From Lachnospiraceae bacterium (GTDB taxonomy: Bacteria > Bacillota > Clostridia > Lachnospirales > Lachnospiraceae): a stretch of 64,000 nt of DNA. A model generated the notes under the pieces. The model was not told the origin of the DNA. It ran no database searches and was given only the letters and a program-made list of their open reading frames with translations. This document shows, piece by piece, positions 35,827 to 43,334 of this stretch (position 1 is its first letter; every line of letters begins with the position of its first letter). The DNA lies in contig SFGF01000029.1 of NCBI GenBank assembly GCA_004556655.1, positions 13,694-77,693 on the forward strand, read 5' to 3'. The position numbers and the translations under genes are program-made.

Positions 35827-36165
35827 CGTTTTTTTGGGATTCGCACTCTCGAAATTCTAAAAACATTGGGAATCTGCTCTATTCGGGCTACTTCCTCATG
35901 CTTTTAAGGCCTTCAGGTCATTCTCAGGCACGCGAGCATGCCGTGATTGACCCTTTGTCCTTGTCTCATGTTATAGAATGTTGTGAAATGTCTTATTTGG
36001 TTGGACGATTTATTAAGAGAATAGGTATAAGTAGTTGAAAAGACTATTTTCAATATATTAAAATAAATACAAGAATAATGTCTGAAAACAAATAAACGGC
36101 AGTATGGAAGTTGAAAATATTTGTTGGCTACATGTTGTCAATTCTTTAAGAAAGGAGTGGTGTTA
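35827..36165. other. AT-rich intergenic region without a supported gene
   Basis: An open frame at 35811-36038 overlaps the terminator and has no ribosome site. I see no recognisable protein. An inverted repeat TTGAAAA-GACTA-TTTTCAA lies at 36035-36053 and could be an operator or part of a promoter for the sigma/anti-sigma cassette. A G+C-rich patch, GGCACGCGAGCATGCC, lies near 35928-35943. Confidence 0.5.
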
Positions 36166-36207
36166 ATGTGCGGAAGAATTTTGTTTTCTTCATGTTATAT
36201 TACTTAA
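36166..36207 (+). CDS. Possible 13-residue leader peptide
   Basis: ATG 36166 has an excellent site (AAAGGAG, about 8 bases ahead) yet the frame encodes only MCGRILFSSCYIT before TAA. It ends 12 bases before the sigma-like gene. It could be a leader peptide that couples translation, or the remnant of a lost gene. No protein evidence supports it beyond the ribosome site. Confidence 0.35.
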   Translation: MCGRILFSSCYIT

Positions 36208-36219
36208 GAGGAAAAGATA

Positions 36220-36459
36220 GTGAACAAAGAAATCTGCCTAAAAATATATGAAGAAAACAAAGATTGCATTTATTGGTATTTAACAAAGAAATGCACTTGG
36301 TTATCAGAAAATGATGTGCATGATATCATGCTTGTTGTGTGGTTTGAACTTTCTTCAAACATCCATGAGGTTTATAACTTAACAAACAAGACAATGCAAT
36401 CGGCATGGCTGCTATCCGTAACTCATCGTCAAGCATTACATTATAAGAAGGGGGAATAA
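36220..36459 (+). CDS. Sigma factor region-2-only protein
   Basis: A 79-residue protein that looks like region 2 of an ECF/sigma-70 factor and nothing more. ICLKIYEENKDCIYWYLTKKC corresponds to the start of region 2, DVHDIMLVVWFELSSNI to the core-binding helix, and MQSAWLLSVTHRQALHYKK to the -10 recognition helix. Region 4 is absent; the stop overlaps the next ATG (TAATG), so there is no room for it. The start is GTG 36220 behind AAGAGGAAAAG. In Bacillus subtilis a region-2-only protein of similar size (RsoA) acts with a separate region-4 protein. This one may be such a half, or a truncated gene. The anti-sigma-like partner follows directly. Confidence 0.65.
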   Translation: MNKEICLKIYEENKDCIYWYLTKKCTWLSENDVHDIMLVVWFELSSNIHEVYNLTNKTMQSAWLLSVTHRQALHYKKGE

Positions 36460-37262
36460 TGAGGAAAAAGAATCAAATTCAGGACAGCCCGGAATATAAA
36501 TATTTTGAAGAAAATTTTGGCGCACTTATGAGTGAAATGGAACAGGATAAAGAAAGTGAATGTTTTGAAATACCAGATGAATGGGATCAGGAATTTCGGA
36601 AAGTTATAAAGGAAACAATAGACAAAAATAAAAGAGAACGTGAAAAAAGAAAAAAGAGTTTTTTAAAAATTGTAGGAATCGTAACTGCTGCAATGGTTGT
36701 TTTGCTTGTTGGTAACTTCACGGTGGAACAAGTGAATGGTGAAGGGCTGTTGGAGATATTTCAGAATAGTTTTATATTAGGTGACAAACAACATACGATG
36801 TATGGAACAAATAATGAAATCGAGTTTGATACAGACAATGACTCTAATTATATATTTTTTTCAGGTACTACATTAGAGGAAGTAAGTGATCAGATTCGTA
36901 AAGAACTAAAGTGTCCGATTTTTCATTTGGGTTATATACCTGAAGGATTTATTGTTGAAGAAGCTACATATGAACAGCAGTTTCGAATAATTAGTATAAA
37001 ACTTGCTAAATCATCAGAATATATTTATATTTTCCAACAAAAGCAAGTTGACGATACGGCGTTTGGGTTTGTGGATGATGAGAAAAAGGAAAGTATTTTG
37101 TTGAATAATGAACATATAAATATGCAGATTCAGATTTATGAAGGATATCAAGATCATAGTTGGTCATTTGATATTATGAAAAATAACGATGTACTTTCAC
37201 TTGGCGCCTCAGTTTCTAAAGAAGAATTTATTAAAGTTGCGGAAAATATTGATTATTATTAG
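36459..37262 (+). CDS. Anti-sigma-factor-like membrane protein (DUF4367-like)
   Basis: A 267-residue single-pass membrane protein. Residues 1-65 are a charged cytosolic part (SPEYKYFEENFGALMSEMEQD, then KREREKRKKS), the position where anti-sigma factors hold their sigma. One transmembrane helix follows (about 68-87, FLKIVGIVTAAMVVLLVGNF), then an extracellular domain with CPIFHLGYIPEGFIVEEATYE, like the DUF4367 domains found on clostridial anti-sigma factors. Its ATG overlaps the stop of the sigma-like gene, so the pair is translationally coupled. Function as a regulator of that protein is inferred from this arrangement. Confidence 0.75.
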   Translation: MRKKNQIQDSPEYKYFEENFGALMSEMEQDKESECFEIPDEWDQEFRKVIKETIDKNKREREKRKKSFLKIVGIVTAAMVVLLVGNFTVEQVNGEGLLEIFQNSFILGDKQHTMYGTNNEIEFDTDNDSNYIFFSGTTLEEVSDQIRKELKCPIFHLGYIPEGFIVEEATYEQQFRIISIKLAKSSEYIYIFQQKQVDDTAFGFVDDEKKESILLNNEHINMQIQIYEGYQDHSWSFDIMKNNDVLSLGASVSKEEFIKVAENIDYY

Positions 37263-37275
37263 AAAGGAAATGTTT

Positions 37276-37758
37276 ATGAAAAATAAAAAAATATGGGCTT
37301 TATTTTTAGCGATGGTGATGTTGTTTATGCAAATAATACCTGTGTGTGCAGAAGAAACGAATGTAAATGAATGGTATGAACTTATAGAAGAAGATTTCCA
37401 GATGGATATTGAACCGGATCAGTCGGTTAATCCATATTCATTATATTTGATGAATGTATATGCGTCTATTGCCAAAATAAATTCTACCAAGGTAGGCATG
37501 AGAGCGGATGTACATTGTGCTGCAGTAATGAAAGAAATAACGGTCGTATTCTACTTACAGAAATTATCCGGTACATCTTGGAATACGGTTGGTACTACTA
37601 CAGTATATGCATATAACACTTCAAGTACTTCAAAAAGTATTACTGCATCTAATTTGAGTAGTGGTACATATAGAACTAAGGTATTAGCAAAAGTTACTGC
37701 GTCCAATGGGTATTCAGAGACGCTTACAAGTTATAGCGGAAGTATTAATATGCCATGA
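37276..37758 (+). CDS. Secreted protein of unknown function (DUF6147-like)
   Basis: A 160-residue exported protein. Residues 1-27 are a signal peptide (KIWALFLAMVMLFMQIIPVCAEE). The mature part has an acidic start and a Ser/Thr-rich, beta-strand-like repeat region (VVFYLQKLSGTSWNTVGTTTVYAY, ITASNLSSGTYRTKVLAKV). It resembles DUF6147 proteins of gut Clostridia; that assignment is from memory and uncertain. ATG 37276 follows AAAGGAA; ATG 37270 is too close to it. It is the last gene of the sigma/anti-sigma cassette, 13 bases after the anti-sigma gene, and is probably its target or signal. Confidence 0.75.
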   Translation: MKNKKIWALFLAMVMLFMQIIPVCAEETNVNEWYELIEEDFQMDIEPDQSVNPYSLYLMNVYASIAKINSTKVGMRADVHCAAVMKEITVVFYLQKLSGTSWNTVGTTTVYAYNTSSTSKSITASNLSSGTYRTKVLAKVTASNGYSETLTSYSGSINMP

Positions 37759-37860
37759 TAATTTTAACTATATAATAAATTACAGTTAGATTAAGTATTG
37801 ATCTGTAAGTATGTGAATTTTGGGGGCTATTGAGAAATAGTGATTTTGCCCCTGATATGT

Positions 37861-37935
37861 AAGAAGGAGACAGACCCTCAGAAAATCAGGCTTTTTCAAA
37901 GCCTCGGATTTTTACCGGACTGTCTCCTTCTTTTA
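37861..37935 (+). terminator. Large composite hairpin, probably a terminator
   Basis: Outer arms AAGAAGGAGACAG and CTGTCTCCTTCTT enclose a second stem (AAAATC with GATTTT) and an inner stem (AGGCTTT with AAAGCCT), followed by TT. The loop does not contain the TTGGG...CGACC core of the other long hairpins in this window. A smaller hairpin (GGGGGC with GCCCCT) lies just before it at 37822-37853. Confidence 0.7.
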
Positions 37936-38732
37936 GCAATATCCGTTTCAGAGCGCAGCCCCCTTTGTTTGGATTTTAAGCAGTTCTCTTTTGGCTAAGC
38001 TGCTTTTTGCTCCTTTTTCTCTTCACATTTTTCGGTTTCTACATCATGAAATCGAAAAATATGGAGGAAAAAAAGACACTGAAATTGTATAGAAAGATGC
38101 ATCTGCAAAAATTCAGTCACAGGGATTTTTTGCGCCAAAATCAGAACAGAAAAACGAGAAGACATCCCCAACAGCTCTTTGAGCTTTAGAAAACATAAAA
38201 CTGAGATGTAATAAGCATTTCTGGCGGATAGCCCATGGAGAAATTCATTATATTGATGAAAAGATAAAAGCTAAAAGGATAGAAGTTTATGAATTTCTTA
38301 TCTTATCTGCCTGATTTTAGAAGAAAAAAATCATTTTTTCAACGAGAGTCCCTAAAAATTGGAAGCCTATCTGCCCAAAACAGCTTATTTTGCAGGATTT
38401 TATAATCGATATCTTTAAAAATAAAAGTTTCTATCTGCCCATATATGCTAAAATCAGTAATTTTACTTAATTTTTATCGGATATATCTCTGAAAATCTCC
38501 TTATATTGATGTCAGCACCAAAGCCAGAAATACAGAGTATTGATTTCAATCTTCACTATCTGCTGAAAGAGTTTTTTCTACATAAAATCGGGCAGATAAT
38601 ACCTCTATTTTTCGACAACCCATTTTGGAAAACTTCATTTCAATACATTTGGTTTATACCACGACAGCAAGTGGCTATTTGGTTCGTCAGATAAAAATAG
38701 GTAGAAAATAAAGAGAAATTACATTTTCCCTC
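37936..38732. other. Gene-free AT-rich region, possibly decayed DNA
   Basis: About 800 bases with no supported gene on either strand; open frames at 38007 and 38506 lack ribosome sites and any recognisable content. It holds small inverted repeats (AAGCAG with CTGCTT around 37979-38007; ATTTTTCGGTTTC with GAAATCGAAAAAT around 38028-38061) and a repeated word TATCTGCC at 38304, 38368 and 38432, exactly 64 bases apart. A degenerate copy lies at 38557 and an inverted copy near 38590. It looks like an old, degraded insertion. Confidence 0.5.
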
Positions 38733-38760
38733 TTGCAAAACTGAAATTTTCCTGTAGAAT
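38733..38760 (+). promoter_or_regulatory. Promoter for the ABC-F gene
   Basis: TTGCAA at 38733-38738, a 16-base spacer and TAGAAT at 38755-38760, 57 bases ahead of the start codon. Confidence 0.5.
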
Positions 38761-38816
38761 AGGAAAGGATTGGACAAAGCAACCGATGATTTTCAAGAGA
38801 GAAAAGGATTGATGAC

Positions 38817-40448
38817 ATGATTGCAGCAAATAATGTAACATTACGTATTGGAAAAAAAGCTTTATTTGAAGATGTAAATATTAAATTTACGGAAGGAAAC
38901 TGTTATGGACTGATCGGTGCCAATGGTGCAGGAAAATCCACATTTTTGAAAATCCTTTCCGGACAGTTGGAGACGACTCACGGGGATGTGACCATCACAC
39001 CGGGACAGCGTCTCTCTTTTCTGCAGCAGGATCATTTCAAGTATGATGCCTATCCGGTTCTGGATACGGTAATTATGGGAAATGCCCGTCTGTATGAGAT
39101 TATGAAAGAAAAAGAACAGATTTATGCAAAAGAGGATTTCACGGATGAAGATGGAATCCGTGCCAGTGAACTGGAAGCGGAGTTTGCGGAGATGGACGGA
39201 TGGAATGCAGAGTCTGATGCGGAACAGCTTCTGAATGGTCTGGGTATTCCTACAGAACTGCATTATGCGCAGATGGCAGATCTGAACGGTAGTGAAAAAG
39301 TGAAAGTACTGCTTGCACAGGCGCTGTTTGGCAATCCGGATATTCTGCTTCTGGATGAGCCTACCAACCATTTGGATCTGGATGCGATCGCATGGTTGGA
39401 AGAGTTCCTGATCAATTTCCAGAATACCGTGATCGTGGTATCTCATGACCGTTATTTCCTCAATAAAGTTTGTACACATACAGCAGATATTGATTATGGA
39501 AAGATTCAGCTTTATGCCGGAAATTATGATTTCTGGTTTGAATCCAGTCAGCTTTTAGTTAAGCAGATGCGTGAGGCAAATAAGAAAAAAGAAGAGAAGA
39601 TTAAGGAACTGCAGGAATTTATTTCCCGTTTCAGTGCCAATGCTTCCAAATCCAAACAGGCTACCTCTCGTAAAAAAGCTCTGGAAAAGATTCAGTTGGA
39701 GGAGATTCGTCCTTCCAGCAGAAAATATCCGTATATTGACTTCAGACCAAACCGTGAGATTGGAAATGAAGTGTTAATGGTAGAAAATCTCTCAAAAACT
39801 ATTGATGGAGTAAAAATTCTGGATAATATTACTTTCACCCTGGGAAGAGAAGATAAAGTAGCTTTTGTAGGCGGCAATGAACTTGCAAAAACCACCCTGT
39901 TCAAAATTCTGGTTGGTGAAATGGAACCGGATGAGGGATACTACAAATGGGGTGTTACCACATCTCAGGCTTACTTCCCGAAAGACAGCACCAAAGAATT
40001 TGATAATGATCTGACGATTGCAGACTGGCTGACCCAGTATTCCGAGATCAAAGATGTAACCTACGTTCGTGGGTTCCTTGGAAGAATGTTGTTTGCCGGA
40101 GAAGACGGTGTCAAGAAAGTGAAAGTACTTTCAGGTGGTGAAAAAGTGCGCTGTCTGCTGTCGAAAATGATGATCTCCGGTGCCAATATCCTGATTTTGG
40201 ATGAACCAACCAATCATCTGGATATGGAGAGTATTACTGCACTGAATAACGGGCTGATCAAATTCCCGGGTGTACTGCTTTTTGCATCCCACGACCATCA
40301 GTTTGTTGAGACCACTGCCAATCGTATTATGGAAATTATGCCAAACGGCTCTATGATCGATAAGATCACCACATACGACGAATATCTGGCCAGCGATGAA
40401 ATGGCAAGAAAACGTCAGGTATATCTGATGCAGGAAGAAGATAATTAA
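38817..40448 (+). CDS. ABC-F family ATPase (YbiT/YkpA-like)
   Basis: A 543-residue soluble twin-ATPase protein without membrane segments; ABC-F proteins act on the ribosome. Site motifs: NBD1 Walker A GANGAGKST (34-42), signature LNGSE (156-160), Walker B ILLLDEPTNHLD; a charged linker (about 245-305); NBD2 Walker A GGNELAKTT (352-360), signature LSGGE (438-442), Walker B ILILDEPTNHLD. The first signature and the second Walker A are both degenerate and belong to the same composite ATP site, so one site should be canonical and the other weakened. The linker and overall pattern fit the YbiT/YkpA translation-factor group more than antibiotic-resistance types. It is transcribed alone. Confidence 0.92.
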   Translation: MIAANNVTLRIGKKALFEDVNIKFTEGNCYGLIGANGAGKSTFLKILSGQLETTHGDVTITPGQRLSFLQQDHFKYDAYPVLDTVIMGNARLYEIMKEKEQIYAKEDFTDEDGIRASELEAEFAEMDGWNAESDAEQLLNGLGIPTELHYAQMADLNGSEKVKVLLAQALFGNPDILLLDEPTNHLDLDAIAWLEEFLINFQNTVIVVSHDRYFLNKVCTHTADIDYGKIQLYAGNYDFWFESSQLLVKQMREANKKKEEKIKELQEFISRFSANASKSKQATSRKKALEKIQLEEIRPSSRKYPYIDFRPNREIGNEVLMVENLSKTIDGVKILDNITFTLGREDKVAFVGGNELAKTTLFKILVGEMEPDEGYYKWGVTTSQAYFPKDSTKEFDNDLTIADWLTQYSEIKDVTYVRGFLGRMLFAGEDGVKKVKVLSGGEKVRCLLSKMMISGANILILDEPTNHLDMESITALNNGLIKFPGVLLFASHDHQFVETTANRIMEIMPNGSMIDKITTYDEYLASDEMARKRQVYLMQEEDN

Positions 40449-40574
40449 AATAGTTGCAATATAACATGAAAAACAGGGGGCATGACCGGAGAAAAATCCG
40501 ACTCATGTCCCTTGCATGATTTTCAGACAAAATGAAAGAACGCTCATATGTTCAAATGAAAGGAGTTACTTGAT

Positions 40575-41399
40575 ATGACTGAAATTCTTAACACTCTGGC
40601 ACACATGATACAGAAATATATCTGGATTGCTCCGGTATTATCTTTGTTAGCCGGTATTATTACTTCATTTACTCCATGCTCATTGTCCAGCGTCCCCATG
40701 GTAATCGCATATATCGGGGGTTCAGCAAAAAAAGACAGTAAAAAGGCATTTCGTCTTTCTCTTACCATGGCAGCAGGACTTTCCATTACTTTCCTAGTTT
40801 TTGGTTCTCTTGCTTCCGTCATCGGACATTATATGCATGAAATCGGTACCTGGTGGTATGCACTGCTTGGAATCATTATGATTCTAATGGCTTTGCAGAT
40901 CTGGGGTGTGATACGTCTGATTCCCAATCATCCGCATGACTATGGAACGGGAGAAGAGCATCCGGAACATGGATGTGAATGTCATGACCATCGCCACCAT
41001 CATGAGCATGAACATGAACATCCCACGAATTGTGAGGAAAATGAAGGAAAATGTCACTGCGGTCCCAAAGTGAGCAAGAGAGGATACCTTGGAGCACTGC
41101 TGGCAGGAATGCTGAGCGGAGCAATCTCTTCCCATTGTTCTACGCCGGTGATGATCGCGCTGCTTGCAATGGCGGCACAGTCCGGCAATACTTTGTGGGG
41201 AATTTTCCTGCTGGCTATGTTTGCGGTTGGACACAGTATTCTTCTGGTGGTAGCCGGAACAAGTTACAGTGTGGTACAGAAATGGATGTATGATCCCAAA
41301 TATGAAAAAATCAGCAAAACCCTTCGCTCTGTGATGGGAGCAGTGATTTTGCTGATTGGTATCGTTATGTTCTATATGGCATTTTTCTATGTGGATTGA
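40575..41399 (+). CDS. CcdA/DsbD-like membrane protein with His/Cys-rich loop
   Basis: A 274-residue polytopic membrane protein of the CcdA/DsbD transmembrane family, which moves electrons across the membrane through two Cys residues in helices 1 and 4. Here they are in SFTPCSLSSVP (about 37) and SSHCSTPVMIALL (about 187). The loop between helices 3 and 4 (about 115-165) is unusual: it holds 13 His and 5 Cys, including HDHRHHHEHEHEH and GKCHCGP, and so looks like a metal-binding site. No thioredoxin or cytochrome c gene is adjacent. It could serve metal handling or export rather than cytochrome maturation; that is inference. A good site (AAAGGAG) precedes ATG 40575. Confidence 0.85.
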   Translation: MTEILNTLAHMIQKYIWIAPVLSLLAGIITSFTPCSLSSVPMVIAYIGGSAKKDSKKAFRLSLTMAAGLSITFLVFGSLASVIGHYMHEIGTWWYALLGIIMILMALQIWGVIRLIPNHPHDYGTGEEHPEHGCECHDHRHHHEHEHEHPTNCEENEGKCHCGPKVSKRGYLGALLAGMLSGAISSHCSTPVMIALLAMAAQSGNTLWGIFLLAMFAVGHSILLVVAGTSYSVVQKWMYDPKYEKISKTLRSVMGAVILLIGIVMFYMAFFYVD

Positions 41400-41418
41400 T
41401 TATCCACCTTTGTGTGGC

Positions 41419-42144
41419 TTACAGAAGAGAAGCAGCTGCCTCGTCAAGAACTACAGTAACATCCGGGTGCAGCTGCAGGATGGAAGCCGGCATCTGCGGC
41501 ATAACCGGACCCTGAAGCGCTTTCTTTACAGCTTCTGCCTTGTCAGCTCCGCTGGCAATCAGAAGAATTCGCTTTGCTCTCATGATTGTTCCGATACCCA
41601 TGGTATAAGCCTGTGTAGGAACATCTTCAATTTTTTCAAAGAAGCGGGCATTGGCCTTGATTGTGCTCTCGGTAAGGTCTACACAATGTGTGAAATTTGG
41701 AAATTCATCAGCCGGCTCATTGAAACCAATATGGCCGTTATGACCGAGACCAAGAAGCTGCAGATCAGCTCCGCCGTAGCTCTTTACAATTTCTTCGTAC
41801 TCTTCACATGCTTTTACCGGATCCGGATTGGTACCATCCGGCACATTGGTTCTGGAAAGATCGATATTGACATGTTTGAACAGGTTGTTCATCATAAAAT
41901 AGTAATAGCTCTGATCATTGCTGTGATCCAGACCCCGGTATTCATCCAGATTCACTGTGGATACCTGAGAAAAGTCCAGATCCCCTTTTTTGTACCATTC
42001 TACCAGCTGAGCATATGTGCCGACTGGGGTAGAACCGGTAGCAAGTCCCAATACACAGTTCGGTTTCGTAATAATCTGAGCAGAGATAATATTTGCTGCT
42101 TTTCTGCTCATGTCATTGTAATCTTTTGTTACAATAATCTTCAT
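41419..42144 (-). CDS. nagB: Glucosamine-6-phosphate deaminase
   Basis: A 241-residue enzyme that converts glucosamine-6-phosphate to fructose-6-phosphate and ammonia, sending amino sugars into glycolysis. Motifs are LGLATGSTPVGTY (phosphate loop), VNLDEYRGL (catalytic Asp) and GLGHNGHIGFNEP (catalytic His). The length is normal for the Firmicute form. It lies on the minus strand behind an AraC-type regulator, with AGGAGG ahead of the start (42152-42157). No nagA deacetylase is in the window. Nearby genes for a sugar-1-kinase and a nucleotidyltransferase make an amino-sugar module. Confidence 0.96.
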   Translation of the reverse strand: MKIIVTKDYNDMSRKAANIISAQIITKPNCVLGLATGSTPVGTYAQLVEWYKKGDLDFSQVSTVNLDEYRGLDHSNDQSYYYFMMNNLFKHVNIDLSRTNVPDGTNPDPVKACEEYEEIVKSYGGADLQLLGLGHNGHIGFNEPADEFPNFTHCVDLTESTIKANARFFEKIEDVPTQAYTMGIGTIMRAKRILLIASGADKAEAVKKALQGPVMPQMPASILQLHPDVTVVLDEAAASLL

Positions 42145-42279
42145 GGAAAAACCTCCTCATCTACATAATTCATACTTTTAAACTATCTTATTTATCCGTA
42201 AAAAGCAAGTAGGAATTATCATAAGACAGAAAATAGAAAGTTCTTACCGTCGAAGAAATGACGAAAAATCTTTTATCAA

Positions 42280-43167
42280 TCAGTCGGATAAAGCTTTTAT
42301 GGAAGAGGCATATTCGGAAGGAGTCATTCCGGTGAACTTTTTAAATTGTCTGGAAAAATAATGGATGGAAGAGTATCCTAGATAATCAGAAATCTGGGAA
42401 AAATTCCCACTTTCCTCACGAATCATTTTTTTTGCGGTTTCAATTTTCAGATGGGAAAAGTAATCAATGACACCACATCCATTTTGGTCTTTAAAAAGTT
42501 TGAGCAGCTGTGCACGTCCTACCATAGTGGCATGACAGATTTCCTCCAATGTCAGTTTTTCCCTTATGTGTTCCTCAAGATAAGTAATGACCTGGGCATA
42601 AAGAAGAGCATCATTCTTTTTACGGACCGATTTGACTGTGGGGGCAGGCAGCTGTCTGCTGTCCATTTGCCGAATCATAGTAATAAGAAGAAGTTCAAGA
42701 TTGAGTTTGATCAGCTGTTCAGACGCAAAGGGAGCATTTCCCCGCCGGACCATTTTTTGTGTGAACGGATTATCCAGCGGTGTCAGGATACTCTGTTTGG
42801 CCTCATAAATAATATTTGCAAGGATCGTGCGCTCCTTTTCTCCGATTTCTGTAAGCAGGTTTTCAAATCTTTTCATACATGGAGAATTACATACGAAAGA
42901 AATGACCACCAGATTGGGTGCAATTCGTCCGTTGGCCCTGACATTATGAAATTCATTAGGCTTATGAAAAATAATCTGTCCCCGGGTGAGAACATGAGAA
43001 GTATCACCGGCTGTAACAACCACTTCCCCCTTGTCAACACATAAAAATTCCCAGAAATCATGAGATTCTCCTGAAAATTGATAAGTGCTGGTATATTCAA
43101 AATAATGGATCGTAATAATTTCTGAAATATTCAGTTCTTCTTTGAGTATAAGGCTTTCAAAAGACAT
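42280..43167 (-). CDS. AraC family transcriptional regulator
   Basis: A 295-residue regulator. The N-terminal cupin sensor domain (about 15-100) is visible from YFEYTSTYQFSGESHDFWE through VDKGEVVVTAGDTSHVLTRGQIIFHKPNEFH. The C-terminal AraC double helix-turn-helix (about 190-290) has LTLEEICHATMVGRAQLLKLFK and SDYLGYSSIHYFSRQFKKFTGMTPSEYA. It is divergent from the nucleotidyltransferase-kinase operon and upstream of nagB, so it probably controls one or both in response to an amino sugar or mucin-derived sugar. A good -35/-10 pair lies just upstream at 43199-43228. Confidence 0.93.
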   Translation of the reverse strand: MSFESLILKEELNISEIITIHYFEYTSTYQFSGESHDFWEFLCVDKGEVVVTAGDTSHVLTRGQIIFHKPNEFHNVRANGRIAPNLVVISFVCNSPCMKRFENLLTEIGEKERTILANIIYEAKQSILTPLDNPFTQKMVRRGNAPFASEQLIKLNLELLLITMIRQMDSRQLPAPTVKSVRKKNDALLYAQVITYLEEHIREKLTLEEICHATMVGRAQLLKLFKDQNGCGVIDYFSHLKIETAKKMIREESGNFSQISDYLGYSSIHYFSRQFKKFTGMTPSEYASSIKALSD

Positions 43168-43198
43168 GGATAACCCTCCTGAAATCTTTGATACTCTG

Positions 43199-43228
43199 AT
43201 TATAACGGAAAAACAGATTTTTGTGCAA
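43199..43228 (-). promoter_or_regulatory. Promoter for the AraC-type regulator
   Basis: On the minus strand, TTGCAC (43228-43223), an 18-base spacer and a perfect TATAAT (43204-43199), 31 bases ahead of the start codon. The divergent gene at 43335 starts about 107 bases to the other side; its own promoter is not clear. Confidence 0.6.
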
Positions 43229-43334
43229 ACAAAATTAATTATTGTGTAAATCCAAAGCGGAAAAAACGTGTTACTATATAGAAAACGAAGCGGAAATTTC
43301 CGCTGATCATTTTGGAAAGGGTGGAAGCAAAATT

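Noticed and set aside
35811..36038. A 75-codon frame after the nuclease gene
   Set aside because: It starts inside the terminator T run, has no ribosome site and no recognisable content.
37861..37935. This hairpin as a fourth member of the conserved-loop family
   Set aside because: Its interior lacks TTGGG...CGACC on either strand.
38304..38440. A CRISPR array, because of the regular 64-base spacing
   Set aside because: The repeated word is only 8-9 bases long, there are three copies, and no cas gene is in the window.
38007..38694. Short frames of about 60 codons in the gene-free region
   Set aside because: No ribosome sites, no domain resemblance, and composition like the surrounding non-coding DNA.
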